A stretch of DNA of 64,000 bases, from positions 496,001-560,000 of the forward strand of contig MU385739.1 in NCBI GenBank assembly GCA_022497155.1, read 5' to 3'. The DNA is from Whalleya microplaca. Lineage: Eukaryota > Ascomycota > Sordariomycetes > Xylariales > Xylariaceae. A model generated the notes under the pieces. That model had not been told where the DNA came from. It was given only the letters and a program-made list of their open reading frames with translations, and searched no databases. Numbering within the stretch: the stretch's first letter is position 1; each line of letters starts with the position of its first letter. Below are positions 1-12,580 of the stretch, one piece after another. Made by a program: the position numbers and the translations under genes.

Positions 1-1
1 G

Positions 2-730
2 CGGCACGTGCTGTTGCTCGCGGCGGCGGCGCGCGCCTGCGACGTGCTGATGCTGGGCTACAACACCACGGCGCTGGCGGAGCTGACGCTGGCGGAGACG
101 GCCAAGGGGCGCGGGTTCGCGCTGCCGTGGCTGGTGAACGACGGTGCGTTGCCTGTGCCGGGGGATCTCTTTACGCTGGGCTTGGACCTAGGGGGAGCTG
201 GTGGGAGCTCGGATGGCGGCGCGCAGACGACCGCGGCTACGGGGGTGGGTGAGAGCCCGCTATCGTCTTTGGGGAACGGCAACCCAAGCCCCAGCAGCAT
301 ACCAGTCTACAGCCCGCTCCGCGAGCTCTTCCGCAAGGAACTACTAACCTACATCGCGAACACGGAGCCGCCGCTCACAGACCTCGTGACATCTCTAGCC
401 GAGAACGCCACCGACGGGTCGACGGTGGTCTCGCACAAGGACCTCAGCATCGACGACGTGATGGCGCGCTACTTCGCCGACGTCGAGGTGCACTACCCGT
501 CCGTGGTGGCGAACGTGGTGCGCACGACGGGCAAGCTGACGCGTCCCGAGGGGGGTGGTGGTGGGGATGGGGATGGTGATGACTGGTGCGGCATCTGCGG
601 CATTGCGCTCGATGAGCTGGGGGATGAGCGGTGGAGGGGGGAGATCGGGGAGGAGATAGGGGAGGTAGAAGAGGATGCGAGAAGCAAGCGGAAGCTATGT
701 TATGGTTGCGATAGATCAACCCGCGCATAG
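2..730 (+). CDS. NCS2: Cytoplasmic tRNA 2-thiolation protein 2, C-terminal part (CTU2/NCS2)
   Basis: This is the 3' part of a gene whose 5' end lies before the window; the frame is open from base 2 to the TAG at 728-730 (242 residues visible). CTU2/NCS2 works with CTU1/NCS6 in the cytosol to add the 2-thio group to the wobble uridine of Lys, Glu and Gln tRNAs. The visible part shows the family's RLAETTL-like stretch (here LAELTLAETAKGRG), an LPW followed by NDG, a helical block ending in YPSVVANVVRTTGKL, and two Cys pairs near the end (CGICG and LCYGC) that fit a zinc site. An acidic, Gly/Asp-rich insert separates the Cys pairs. Identification rests on family knowledge of the C-terminal half. 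The gene is convergent with the carrier gene that follows. Confidence 0.85.
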   Translation, partial: RHVLLLAAAARACDVLMLGYNTTALAELTLAETAKGRGFALPWLVNDGALPVPGDLFTLGLDLGGAGGSSDGGAQTTAATGVGESPLSSLGNGNPSPSSIPVYSPLRELFRKELLTYIANTEPPLTDLVTSLAENATDGSTVVSHKDLSIDDVMARYFADVEVHYPSVVANVVRTTGKLTRPEGGGGGDGDGDDWCGICGIALDELGDERWRGEIGEEIGEVEEDARSKRKLCYGCDRSTRA

Positions 731-1034
731 CACGCACGCAATGAGAAGAATGAAATCAAGTATGCGCTTTCGAGTGATCGTTTTTGATTCCCCTTTACGC
801 TATCTAGTGTACCCGCCATGTCCTTGCCGTATCTAAATTTACCAGGCGCCAAGGTTCCCCAGCCGTCCATACCGTACCCATCCAGAACAAAGTAGGTAGA
901 TACTCGTTGGTACATATCATTATCCAGTCCTCGAACCGCATATGCTGGACTAGATAAAAAGCTGTTCGCCTACTTCTAGTTTGTCTTGAATATCCATCAC
1001 CATCGCCTCTACATTTTACCTATGGAGGCCCTGT
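731..1034. other. Intergenic, convergent 3' ends
   Basis: About 300 bases between the stop of the CTU2 gene and the stop of the carrier gene on the other strand. It should hold both 3' UTRs. I see no further gene here. Confidence 0.7.
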
Positions 1035-2285
1035 TCATAAAGTCGGGTCCGGTAATATCTTCTGCTCAACCTTGCGTATCAGCTTATTCGTCTGCTCGGC
1101 CAGACTCAGCGTCAGGATGGTGTGCGGTAATATCCGCGCCAGATGGGGCAGGAAGCCCTTGTAGATGGCGAAGAAGCCCTCGGTCTTGATCGTCTTCCCC
1201 AGGCAGTCGAAGACGCCCTTGTATAGATTGCCGTTCTGGTTGTACAGCCGGGACATGATCGTGTCTATCTCGTCAGTATGCGTCCACGCCAATAGAGAAC
1301 GACACCGCACTCGGGGGCGCAAGTAGATGACTTACCAGGAGGATGCATGAAACAGCAGACCACAAACCCAGACACGGTACTACTCGCCAAGTGCAGCGGC
1401 GCGCCCTCCTGCATGCCGAGATGCCTCACCAGTCTCCTCTTGGCAAAGAAGTACGTGGGCAGCTGCACGGAGCTGCCGAAGCCGGTGCGGATCATGGCGG
1501 CGCCCACACCTCTATACAGGCCCCGGAAGCCCTCGGCCTTGTAGATCTGGGCCATGCCGTCGACGGCGTTGCGGTAGCGGTGCTGGGTGCCGACGGGGAG
1601 GAAGGGGGAGAAGCTCTGGAGGCGGGTCTTGACGAGGAAGAAGGGGCTGCCGGCGGCGGCGCCGATGATGCCGGACGAGGCGCCGCAGAACATGTTGATG
1701 GCGAGGTTCTGCTTGCCGCCGTCGCGCAGCGCCAGCGTCGCGAGCCCGTGCCGCATCGGCTCGTAGAACCCCAGCCGGCACCCGTTCAGCAGGATCTGGT
1801 ACACGTACGCGCACCCGATCCCGCGGTAGATGCCCCGCAGCCCCTCGTTCCGCACGATCACGCCCACGCCGTGGAAGGGGCCCCGGTAGTGGTGCGGCTG
1901 GTGGCCCTTCGTCTGGAGCTCGCCCTGGAGCTGCATCCTGTTTGCGGGAGAGACATGGCGTCAGCTGATACGTTCTTTCTTTCTTTCTTTCTTTCCTTCC
2001 TGCTTTTCTTTTCTTTTCTTTTCTTTCTGAGGACTGGTGGTGGTGGTGATAAGCTCCTCCGCGCATGAATCGGAGTAGTAGGTAGAAACGGAAACGTGGG
2101 TGGATAGAGGGATCTAGAGGAGACGGAAGTGTGCGCACCGGATCTTGACGGTCTCGAATGGGTGTGTGGCCGTGACGGCACCGCACGCGGCTATGCCGCC
2201 GGCGATGAAGGCCCTGTAGCACGGAATTAGCTCATGAAGCTCTACCAATCGTCCCTGCCGTGTCCTACCCAGCAGTGGTCGCCAT
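1035..2285 (-). CDS. OAC1: Mitochondrial carrier, oxaloacetate/sulfate type (OAC1-like)
   Basis: The spliced model is complement(join(1035..1264, 1336..1937, 2139..2213, 2269..2285)), 307 residues, the normal length for a mitochondrial carrier. The first exon is only 17 nt (MATTAG) and joins in phase to AFIAGGIAACGAVTATHPFE. The three carrier signatures are visible, one per repeat: HPFETVKIR, SPFFLVKTR and HPPDTIMSR. The last is split exactly at the Asp codon by an intron, which confirms the splice. Known members carry oxaloacetate, sulfate, malonate and isopropylmalate across the inner mitochondrial membrane. Assignment to OAC1 rather than another SLC25 branch comes from the start AFIAGGIAACGAVT and the C-terminal DTIMSRLYNQ region. 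The second intron contains a long polypyrimidine tract. Confidence 0.85.
1973..2028. repeat. Pyrimidine-rich simple repeat inside an intron
   Basis: On the plus strand this is a run of TTTC and TTTTC units with almost no purines. It lies in the second intron of the carrier gene, so the transcript carries the GAAA-rich complement. Confidence 0.8.
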
Positions 2286-3526
2286 TGTGTTATTCCGAGC
2301 AAGTCGCTTGCTACCTCGCAGTTACCGCCGAGCGCCGTGGCTGACGAATAATCAGCCCAGGAGATATCGCGAGCCTCTCTCTCTCTACCTGAGTTGACGG
2401 GCTCGGCTCGGAAGGAAGCTCAACAGCTAGGTACTCAATGGCGGGGGTCTGAGAGAAGGAATATTAAAGTTGTTCCACAATCATGAGGCCATGGTCGGAT
2501 TCTACTGTATAAGCTAGACAACCCGTGTGAGTACGTACATACAAGTCTGGACCCTGATGCGCCAGAAAGGGATTGTCAGCGCAACTTGGATATGCGCTGG
2601 AGGAAGATTTATATGTTCGGTGTCCGAGGTCGCAGCTGTAGGAGCTTGATTAATTTCTGTAGTGGAGGTGGCATGGGGTCGGCCAGTGTAAGACCCAGTG
2701 TAAGACCCTGAAATGGCGTCACTCCTACAGCATTACATATGTACTGCAAGTACTCCCCCCAACAAATGCAAGTCTCACAGCCTCATCCCTCGGCTATCGT
2801 ATCAAGAGTTTTGCTGTTATCAGCATATCGGCGTTGAATAGAAATACACTCTACATTTTGATGGCATGTGCCACATCTGTTGCAGCCGTGCTGCAAGACA
2901 AGCAAAAGGGCAAGGCCCGAATTATTGATGATGACGACGCCGCATTTCTTGGCCTCTTGTTAATAGCTCATCCTACACTCACTCTACTTGCTCAGATTTC
3001 TCTATCGACCGAGATACTACGGCTTGAAGAAGCCCGCATCGATGTCGACGTTGAATCGAGTCGCATAGGGGTTTCCTCTCCCAGTAGTACAGTAGTAGCC
3101 CACACCCACCCCCGAGCTTATTCCCTTGCTAGGAATTAGGGGGAATCAGGGGGTACAGTATAATAACCACCTCTCTCACATAGGACTCCCGTAATACAAC
3201 ACAAAAGTAAATATTCATCCACGCTCTCCCCTACCCGGCCATTCTCATACTCCCACAACTACTTCAAGTCGGGCACAACTGGCGAGTTGCGATGGATGAA
3301 TGGTTTCGCAACGCCGAGGTATAGGGACTCCTGTGAAAGGATACAACCTATTCGTTACGTCGGGTTCTTCACCCAAGAAACACATGAAAGGTTTCCACAT
3401 GGGTGTTGTGATGTATCTTGTTGTAATTTAGACACCATCCTTTGTGCTTTATAAGCCCCCAAGAAAAAAACCAATCCCGTCTCATGTTGTAAATGCACTG
3501 AGGCAGGAACAAAATCGACCAGTGCT
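2286..3526. other. Intergenic: carrier promoter side and DMA1-like 3' end
   Basis: About 1.2 kb. It should contain the promoter of the carrier gene (minus strand) and the 3' UTR of the next gene. A small plus-strand frame near 2860-3139 has acidic low-complexity content and no family match that I recognise, so I do not call it a gene. Confidence 0.5.
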
Positions 3527-5436
3527 CTATGACCCGTCGGCTCCTGTCTGCGCGGCAGCATCCAGGCTGCTCATAGTTCTTCTAGCACTTTCCTGGCTTA
3601 CCCGCTCAGGGTTGCCATCAAACACCCAGGGGCCTGCGTCGTTGCGTGGTGTGATTGGGCCCTCGTGGCCATTAACCAAGGGGTTGCCGTTCGGTGAAGG
3701 CGTTCGATTGGTACCCGATCGATCAATATTAATTCCGCGGGCTGTTGCATTGGGTATCGGGACTGGGTCCGTCACGGCACGTCCCAACGAGGCCTGCTGC
3801 ACCGGCGGCGATGTATCAATGTGCATTGTCGTGTCACCCAGATCGAGTCCCGCTGCATTGCGTGCAGCGAGTGCACCAAGTGGGTCGATCGAACGAGGTT
3901 GCAAGTTACCATTGCTATTTGCCAGCGTAGGACCAGATGGCGGCGCGACCTGGTGAATTGCCTCGGACGTCGTGTCAGCCGACTTGTCTTCTTGTACGTC
4001 CTCCATGCCCGAGTCCAGTTGCTGCCACTCTTCGGCGGGCTCGTCCACCTCGGCGTCCAAGTCGGCGGTAGCTCGGCAGTTCGGACACATGAAAATCGGC
4101 CACGACGGCCCATTTAGCATCTCGCGGATACATTTGAAGTGCCAAGTATGAGAACAAGGCGCAACGAAAAGAGATTGGCAAGGCTATATAAGACACGAGT
4201 GTGTCAGTAACAGACAGTATGTATACCTCCAAGAGAAGTACAGTGTAACTGGACGTACAGCAATGGCACTTAGGCATATAGAACAATCCTGGGCATGAGA
4301 TGTAGCTGATGCCGAAGTCATATCCCGTAAGAGTTTGTGGGTTGCCATGCTGCCAACTGATTAGCCATTGGTGCCATGTAGTGGAGCACGCGAGCTCCTA
4401 TAGCCTAGATATAAGGAAAAGGGATAGTCATCTAGTGTGAGCGAATTGACATTTCGCGAACTTACTTGAAAGTATTTGGCTTAGCTTGCCAGCCTCTGTT
4501 TAGCTCGATTCTCATCTTCACACATCGGTAGATCATCTCCTCTCCACCCTTAAAGTCTATCCCTAATTGCACGATATCGCCATCATTAATGGGAAATGGC
4601 TTGGACTCAGTACCCGGGGCACTCAGACGGATGTGGTTAAGGAACGTGCCAGATGAGCTCTTGACATCTCGGATGTACCACTTTCCTTTCTCGTGCCAGA
4701 ACTCACAATGCCGACGGCTTACGACCTTGCTCTTGAAGCCCACCGCAGCGGCGGAGGGCGTGTTGATAGGCACCGGGGCATGGTTCTCCCGCTCGGAATA
4801 CCGACCGACCTTGATGACCTCCTTGCCTGTAGGCAGCGTACGCGAGACGGGGGAGAAGGATAGGGAGGGCCGGTTCGATCTCGTATCGTAGAAGGCGGAG
4901 AAGCGTATCGTAGGTAACATGTCTTGGGACAGATCCCCTGTGGTGGCCGATCGCGTTCGTGTCATGCTCGTCCTCGACGGAAGCTCGGCGGATTCGGACT
5001 GCTGGATGGCTGCTGTCCTCGAGTTTAGGAGAGCCTCGGAAGCCTCTTCGGAGTATTTGCTGGTCTGACGACGGTGAGTCCGAGCCGGGTCGTTGTTGGG
5101 GTCTGTTATCGTCGTCGCAGGTGGATCTGTTTCGCAGGGCTTCACGTCATGCGGATCGGAGGATGTCGAATCCTGAGCAGGATGGTTTGCCTGGTTTGCC
5201 TGGTTTGCCTGGGTTGAGGGAGAAGTGGCGCCGTTGTGACTGTTGTGACTGTTGTGGCCGTTGTGGCTGTTGTGGTGATGAAGAAGGTGGGTCGAGTCGC
5301 GCGACGTATAACTGCGAAGATGGATCAAGTCTCGTAGCCTGCTAGCTCGACCGGAAGATGGTGATGATGCGGGTGCTGTGGTTGAAGGGGTGAGAGGCGG
5401 GAAAATGCCCGGTGATGGCGCGGGCTGCGTGAACAT
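3527..5436 (-). CDS. DMA1: FHA-RING E3 ubiquitin ligase, DMA1 type
   Basis: The spliced model is complement(join(3527..4183, 4259..4349, 4466..5436)), 572 residues. The N-terminal 200 residues are Ser/Pro-rich and include HN(S/G) and QAN tandem repeats. An FHA phosphothreonine-binding domain follows at about 210-300, with VGRYSE, SRRHCEF and SSSGTFLN. A RING-H2 domain starts at residue 346 (CSIC, then PC, CSHTWHFKC and CPNC). The RING is split by an intron between the IA and PCQ codons; joining the exons restores the zinc ligands in frame, and a further exon junction makes the NMATHK linker. FHA plus RING in this order is the DMA1/DMA2/CHFR-like architecture, which in yeasts acts in spindle position and septation checkpoints. 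The roughly 180-residue tail after the RING is disordered and acidic. Confidence 0.9.
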
Positions 5437-7921
5437 TTATTACGGTGCCCAAAGGTAGGACTGGACTGCCCTTTTTTTATGTCTTGTTATAATTTGATTC
5501 CTGAGGGCGGACCGTTATTTTAGCGATACGATTGGTGGTTATAAATAATGAATGAATAAAACGATTAACAGCAGGCCGTTGCGAGGTGGAGGGGGCGGGG
5601 GAGAATGCCGTATTTTGTACTTTGTAGGTATGGGTATGTCTTTTGTATGTAAGCAGTGTATGCAGTTTCACTTTGGTATAATAACAATTCAATACATGTA
5701 TGCGTATGAATCGCAGCGCATTTGCCAGCCCTTTCTATAGTAAATGTAAATAACAACGGTTTCACTGAATGGGAATGAAGGGCATTTAGCAGCGAGTGCT
5801 AGGTATTATTCCAGGCCTGCAGGGCGGGCAGGCGGGCAGGCGGGCAGGTGGGCAGGGCGTGCGTACAGGCGAGGTGCGGAGTCGGGTGATCAGTTCTGAT
5901 CTGGTTACTTTCGAGTCTAGAACGAGACCCAATAGCAATTGCATCAATATGCTGATCTTTTTTTTGCGCTGCTACTACAGTATTGTATGGAGGATCAAAA
6001 CTTGGCAAGCCTCTTCGTTGAAGATTCAGCTGTCAAAATGTCAGAATGTCAAAATGTAAATAGAAAATGAAAAAAGAAGAATTATAAGAGGAAGAGTGGG
6101 AAAAAGAAGTGAAAATTATTAAGTATTAGTAAATTAATAAACGGAGTACCAGCGCTAATACGGCTAGATACAATGTGGCATATTAATAACTGAAAAATTC
6201 AGGAATCAGAAACCCAGGCTGGCCAGGAAACTCCGTCGACAAGAAACCTGACGCCATTGCTATCTAATATGTAGACTCGGCACGGCACAGCTCACCGGTA
6301 CAGATTGGGGACAGACGCACCCGACCCGGATAAGGGACGCCATTATGTAGCAACTTACTTATTACTTAGTACATGGGTCATGGAAACCTTGACTTATTAC
6401 CTACCTACGTACATATTCACACGCGTTGCACCGGTGGCAGTGGTAATCCAGGGTGGTCAGCTAGTTAGTCTTGTGTATTCTCGTCGTATTGTAACGCGTA
6501 CTTGGCGAACCCAGGTCCCGAAATAGTACGGGCTAACAGGGTGTACGAGGTTAGACCAGAAAGCGATTATTTCCATTCCAAGTTCCAACCGCCGTCTTGA
6601 AGCTATCATAGAACGCCCGAGTATTTATGCGTAGGTAATTCATGCCGAATCTTGGGTCCAGACTGACGTGGTTTTTAGCATGGTTACCGCGCGACTTAAT
6701 CGAGTTTCTATTCAACGTTACAATCATACAGACGACCTTGATGACTTTGCCTCGACGCCGTTCAACTTAAGGTAAGATGACTACCCGTTGCACAACATCA
6801 ATCCCAACAGATGGTTCTATGGCATTGGATGGGTGGTAAATTTAGATAGATCCTGCGTAAGCCACTGATGTACGTTGTCACACGGGATCCCAAGGTCAGG
6901 TCCAACACAGCGAAACTCGCCCGGTTTCTACGCGGTACGCGGTATCGGGTCAAGCTTTTTGATTGAACAGAATGATCCAGTGAGGCTCTGCTGACAGGCA
7001 AACAAAGGAAAGAAAGGGGGCAAGGGGGGTTGTCAATTTTAAACACTAACGACTAAAAACAACTGACTAGCACTACTCCGTACCTAATCACCAATAGTCA
7101 GAACAGACCTAGTTACAAGCTATAGGTAAGCCAGGCACGTCTGCAATCACCAAAGGCAATAAGCACAGACAAGAATACGTATATCTTATCGACAACAGAT
7201 TATGTGGCTTGTCAAAGCATCTAGATTCCATCTAGATTCATGTAGTTCGATTTCATTGCTCGTGGCCTCTCTTGAGTCAGAGTCATGCGATTCATTTAGA
7301 GAAACAGGCAAGACCTTTAAATGGGGAGAGGTCCTATAGTGAGAAAAATGTAGATGATCGTGACTTTGTCACGAGGGGCCTATGCAGCGTACTGAACCAA
7401 CCAACAATTGCACGATTCGTGGAAAACTCGGAGATCAATAAATACTTCGGCAGGTCTACAACCAAGATTGAGGTTTGACTAGAACGCCAGTACACGTATG
7501 TATCTTATAGGCTTCCGCGCTGACCCTAGATTCAAACAGCTCTTGCTCCGAGTCGTTATCGGTTGAATCCGACAAGTCAACGATTACCTAGGTATTACTT
7601 CTCATCCACTAGGTCCACTAGGGACCTCGGGAAGTTCCAACTACAAGCTTAGAGCGGATAACTGAATAACCTCGCAATGGATATATGTAAGCAAGAAATA
7701 GCGGGGTCATGGAACACACGGACCATGAGCCTAGGTAGGTATGACATTTGACAGGCTCAGCAGGCCTAAAGTACGGAATACTTACGTGCGTACAAGTCCT
7801 TTGTAGGCCGATAAGGGCGATAAGCCTCGCACCGTTCAGATAAACTTTTCTGTCGTCACTCTAAACCTCTTTTTATGTCACGTCTGTCGCAACACGCGAG
7901 CTGTTGGAAACGTGCACCAGT
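5437..7921. other. Intergenic between divergent DMA1-like and MAS2 genes
   Basis: About 2.5 kb with no convincing coding sequence. It should hold both divergent promoters. It includes a GC-rich tandem repeat (5821-5858) and AT-rich stretches around 6040-6200. Confidence 0.6.
5821..5858. repeat. Short tandem GGGCAGGC repeat
   Basis: Four to five imperfect copies of an 8-bp G-rich unit lie in the upstream region of the DMA1-like gene. It is a simple repeat. Confidence 0.8.
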
Positions 7922-9759
7922 ATGTTTCGCGCTTGCTCGTCCAGATCCTTTACCAGAGGCCTCGGCACACATGCGACGGCATGGAGCAGAATAAGCCGCC
8001 CGTTTCAGTCTCGTACCTTAGCAACGGTAAAGGTGCCAACCCCAAAGGTATGTTCACTCACATGTTCACTCACATGTTTGTTCGCATGTGCTTGCGCCCC
8101 AACATCCACCCAAATATATATTAAAGAGTATACTAGGAACCAACAGAGCTCGACCGGGTAACGACCTTGCCCAATGGCGTTCGCGTGGCTTCCGAGGCCC
8201 TGCCCGGGTCTTTTTCAGGCGTTGGTGTATACATTGAAGGTGGCTCCAGATTCGAGAACCATGACTTGAGTGGGGTGAGTCACATCGTCGACCGCCTCGC
8301 CTTCCAGTCGACGGAGAGGACAAGCGCCGAGGAGATTCAAGAGACCGTGGACTCCCTCGGAGGTAATATCCAGTGTGTCTCGTCCAGGGAGTCCATGATG
8401 TACCAGGCTGCTACTTTCAACTCCGCTGTTCCGAAAGCAACCGAGCTCCTCGCCGAGACGATACGCCGGCCCCTAATTACTGAAGAGGAGGTCGCCCAAG
8501 AACTCTTGACCGCTGAGTACGAGATCAATGAGATATGGAAGAAGCCGGAGCTCATCTTGCCGGAATTGGTGCACATGGCTGCTTTCAAGGACAACACTCT
8601 CGGCAACCCCCTGCTATGTCCGAGGGAGAAGTTACCGGAGATAAATAGTTCGGTCGTTCGAACGTATAGAGATGCCTTCTACCGCCCGGAGAGGACTGTC
8701 GTTGCCTTTGCCGGGGTCCCGCATGCGGACGCTGTGCAACTGGCAACCCAATTCTTTGGAGACATGAAAGGTTCCGAACAACCTACTTTATTACGAACAG
8801 GATCCGAAACGTCGGTAGAGTCGCTATCGTCGCATGAAAGCGACACAGCAACATCTCCAGTATCCTCAGCATCTTCATCGCCGCCGCCCGCCGCACCTCA
8901 ATCGCCTGGTTTATTATCCAAGATACCCCTCTTCAAGAATCTCTCTACTTCCGCGAGCCATAATGCCTCGGTACTCAACACCACTGCAATTCCACCCTCT
9001 TTAGAAGACATAACCAGGCCTGCACATTATACCGGCGGGTTTGTTGCACTCCCTACTCAGCCACCTTCTCTCAACCCTAATCAACCAGCATTTACTCACA
9101 TTCACCTGGCTTTCGAGGGACTGCCCATTGCCTCGGAAGATATATACGCGCTCGCGACCCTCAACACACTCCTTGGTGGTGGCGGATCCTTCTCGGCCGG
9201 TGGGCCCGGGAAGGGTATGTACTCCAGATTATATACGAATGTGCTGAACCAGCATGCTTGGGTGGAATCTTGCATTTCCTTCAACCACTCATACACCGAT
9301 TCTGGGCTGTTTGGAATCTCCGCCCAGTGTGTACCTGGTCGCACCCAGCACATGCTTGACGTTATGTGTCAAGAACTTCGATTGCTCACCGTAGAGACTG
9401 GCTTCGCAGCGCTCGGCCACGTTGAGGTCAGCCGCGCCAAGAACCAGCTGCGCTCGAGTCTACTCATGAATCTCGAGAGCCGCATGGTCGAGCTGGAAGA
9501 TCTCGGTCGGCAAGTTCAGGTACACGGACGCAAGGTGCCCGTGCAGGAGATGTGTCGCAAGATCGAGAGCCTGACCGTCGCGGATCTTCGTCGGGTAGCA
9601 AAGCAGGTTGTCAGTGGCTTAGTACAAAATGTTGGGAACGGAAGCGGTGCCCCAACCGTCGTCATACAAGAGGCGCAAGATCCATATAACTCTACGAAGC
9701 AGATGTCCTGGGAAGAAATTCAGGATAGGATATATCGATGGGGCTTAGGCAGACAGTGA
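7922..9759 (+). CDS. MAS2: Mitochondrial processing peptidase alpha subunit
   Basis: The model is join(7922..8047, 8149..9759), 578 residues. Alpha-MPP binds matrix presequences and presents them to the catalytic beta subunit in the mitochondrial matrix. The first exon encodes an Arg/Ser-rich presequence (MFRACSSRSFTRG) of the expected type. The metal site of the beta subunit is degenerate, as in alpha subunits: HIVDRLAFQST stands at about residue 87 in place of HxxEH. The glycine-rich loop diagnostic of alpha-MPP, GGGGSFSAGGPGKG, is near residue 385. A Ser/Pro-rich, low-complexity insert at about 265-315 separates the two M16 halves. The acceptor used here (AG at 8147-8148) keeps the frame and gives PK-LDRVTTLPNG; the AG at 8145-8146 would shift the frame into a stop. 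Confidence 0.92.
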
Positions 9760-11032
9760 AAGGGGACAAGTCCCTTCACAACACATTATTTGAGAAGGCC
9801 CCCCGAGTCTCTAGGTTGAGACCGAAGGCCATGTCTTGAATCTTGGCCTAATATAGTAGGCTACTTCACGATGTATAAACATGTATAACGTAGAATACAA
9901 AAAGGATTATGGGAAGCATGGGACATCATAAGATGTAGATGGCATATATAAGGCTAATCCGAGCTCCCCTATTAAAAATTCAACATGAACCTACCTGCTA
10001 GGGCTGAAAGCCCTGATACCCTTGTTCTGAAGTTTTCAGCACCTTCCACTCTAGCCACACGGAGGGATTTCATCTTTGATTTGATGAATCGTTGCTTAGA
10101 TCAGATCTTTTCCCATGTTTCCCCTTTACCAGTCCTCATACAATACATAACAACCGACACCTACTAACATATCATCATAGTAACTATTAAAGTAGTCTTG
10201 GGAAGAGATAAACTCAATAGTGTCGCCTTCGGATTTTGCGGGCACGCCACCCAATACATCAAGAAACAACATTATCTCACAGCAAGGGAGAGAGAAGGAA
10301 ACGACGTACACATAGAGCTCATCAAGTAAGAGAAAACAATAATCAGACTGATGTTTAAACAACCAGCATTGGTGGCTTACAGGAGATTTTACTTCAGATC
10401 GCGTACACTCCAGTGCCTACTATCACAAGAACACAAGGCAACGTCTATATTCAAATGATAAAGTGTTACAGATATCGGCATATTCCAATAAGCTTGTCTG
10501 GATCTTACAGGGCATCGCATGACTGGCGCGGCCCGTACCATCCCATCTCGTCTCTGCCTTCTGTGTTTCCCTCTCGCGCAACATTGCCATACGATCACAT
10601 AGCTAGCGTCGTTGCATGAACCTTTGCTATGCCTGGGATTCGGTTAGCTTGCAGAGGGTTTCGTAGCTCAATCGGCATCTCAAGCTTCAGTCTGTTACAT
10701 CAATCAGTGAATTTTTTCCATTTCCAGTCTTGCAAGGTACACTGGCATGGCTGCCTCAGTCGTACACCGTGTAAGAGGCCTAGCGAGTTCAAGGTTGCAG
10801 CTGCATTACCAGAATTGTGATATACCGTTCATCTGTAATGTGTAACTTCAAGATCTCTGTTGTATAAGATATCCTACATCCACCTGCTACGCAAGCCAGG
10901 TTAGTAGATATATATCAGACTCTAAATATTAGTCTCTCCGCACACCTGTTTCCAGCCTGGTCATGTCTACTCGCATCTCTCGTGGTACAGCCATCAACAC
11001 ATACAACAAGCTTGGCAGAGAAGCGCCCAACA
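9760..11032. other. Intergenic
   Basis: About 1.3 kb downstream of MAS2 and upstream of the membrane-protein gene. Short frames on both strands (for example 10126-10362 minus) have no recognisable features. An upstream exon for the next gene cannot be excluded. Confidence 0.5.
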
Positions 11033-12130
11033 ATGACAGAGATCACAAAGACCGCCAAGGTCGCCGAGGACGAAGTAACCCTTAGCCTACCGGCCCAGAC
11101 AACACCATTCGCGACGCCGACCCAAGACAACATGTGCCAGTTCTCCGTGTACTGCACCAACTTCTACTACATCGGGTACTCCCTCGCGACGAGGGTATCG
11201 GAGGCGCCGCTGCAGGGAGCGAGGTGCCTCGCCGTGCACTCGACGTCCTTTTCGGGGAACCCGTCGCGCGTCGGCTACCAGACGGCCTGCTTCCCCGACG
11301 GCTACTTCAACCTCTTCGATAATGAATGGGGGGACCTGAACGGGTCCCCGCGCTCGACGGGCGAGGGCGCGAGGTCCACCATCGCGTACCCGGGCGATAA
11401 TTGTATTCAGGGCTGGAATACCGCGTGTACGACTACCGTCACCCATAAGGGCTCCCAGTTTCCTCAAGCGTGGTGCTGCCCCCCCGGGCAATGGACTGTG
11501 AGTAGCATGAATCTCGAGTCATTTGTTACCACTTTCTGTCCTATGTTGGAGGCAAGGGTTCCTTAGATACGGGGGCTGAGGTATATGTTTGAAGTCATCT
11601 AGGAGTGAAGGGCTCCGTTCAGAAAGGGGATTCGCAGCTCCCAACTCGCCGAGCAATGTGTCTAGAATGAGAACATACGTGCTGACTTTGGATGCTCCAC
11701 GTAGTGTGCCACCGCCACCGGGACCGCCGACCCACGGGTCCCCGAGCGCCTCTGCCAGAGCGTGATGACCGAGAGCACCGAGGTCTGGATATCCTTCGAC
11801 CCGCCCTATACGTCCGGGACGATCGACGAGTATACATGGACGGTGAGCGTCACGGCCGAGGCGCCCGAGCACGCGGCCACGGTGTTCCGCAAGGTGTTCC
11901 CACTTGAGCTAGAGCCGGCGCCGGCGCGGCGTCGGGACGCGGCGCAGGAGAGGTCATATCCGCTTTCGACATACGCACTGGCCGGTTTACCCATTGTGGC
12001 GGTTGTGATGTCGCTTAGCTTGCTGTTTTGGCTCGGCCTGGTGTATCGCAAAAGGAGAGGGTATAACGTCAAACGCGTATACGACTCGAAAGTAGATATG
12101 CTCCCAAGGCAGCAGGTGCGTGCTAGATAA
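11033..12130 (+). CDS. Predicted single-pass membrane protein, Cys-rich ectodomain
   Basis: The model is join(11033..11497, 11705..12130), 296 residues; the intron begins GTGAGT and both exons join in phase. I do not recognise a named family. The first 220 residues hold about ten Cys (MCQFSVYC, ARCLAVHS, ACFPDGYF, NCIQGWNTAC, WCCPPGQW and others), which suggests a disulfide-bonded extracellular domain. A hydrophobic segment at about 245-268 is followed by YRKRRG, fitting a type I topology with a short cytosolic tail of about 28 residues. No signal peptide is visible at the chosen Met, so either this start is too far downstream and an upstream exon is missing, or the single TM acts as the anchor. 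Small one-TM proteins of this kind are common as hypotheticals in Pezizomycotina. Confidence 0.6.
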
Positions 12131-12580
12131 CAGGGGTACAGCCAAAATATAGAACTTCATGTCTGGAGCCGGAGACGTATTATGTGTACGCAGTTTTCTG
12201 GGTACAATACTCTCGAAAAACATCATATGTCATACATTTCCAGCTAGATGGATAAAGCTGCCAGGTAGCAGCCTACCTGTTTGACAGTTCAGTTCCCCTC
12301 CTCTCCTGTGTAACTAGACCATATGAGCATCTCCGGCCCTATCGTAACCCACGGCATTTTCCCAAAGAGTTATCTTTCTTTCTAGCTTGGGAAACCTCAA
12401 TTATTGAACTGTTAAGTCCATTCGGCAGTTCAGAATATCTGATCTCTAATGTTCGAGCAAGCATCGCTTGGCTTTTGTATATACTAGTATGCCTATGTCT
12501 CAAGCCTCAAACACCTTAAACACCTTACTTTGTATTCCCCTTCTCCTGCGTAAATACCCAAATGGCTCTCTAGATTGGTA
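12131..12580. other. Intergenic, convergent 3' ends
   Basis: About 450 bases between the stops of the membrane-protein gene and the rhamnosidase gene. I see only 3' UTR material. Confidence 0.6.

Noticed and set aside
1343..2222. Long open frames antisense to the carrier gene and in its other frames
   Set aside because: They are shadows of a GC-rich conserved gene and have Arg/Ala/Pro-rich composition with no domain.
2834..3139. Plus-strand 101-codon frame between the carrier and DMA1-like genes
   Set aside because: Not ATG-initiated at the given start, low-complexity acidic run, no recognised family or splice context.
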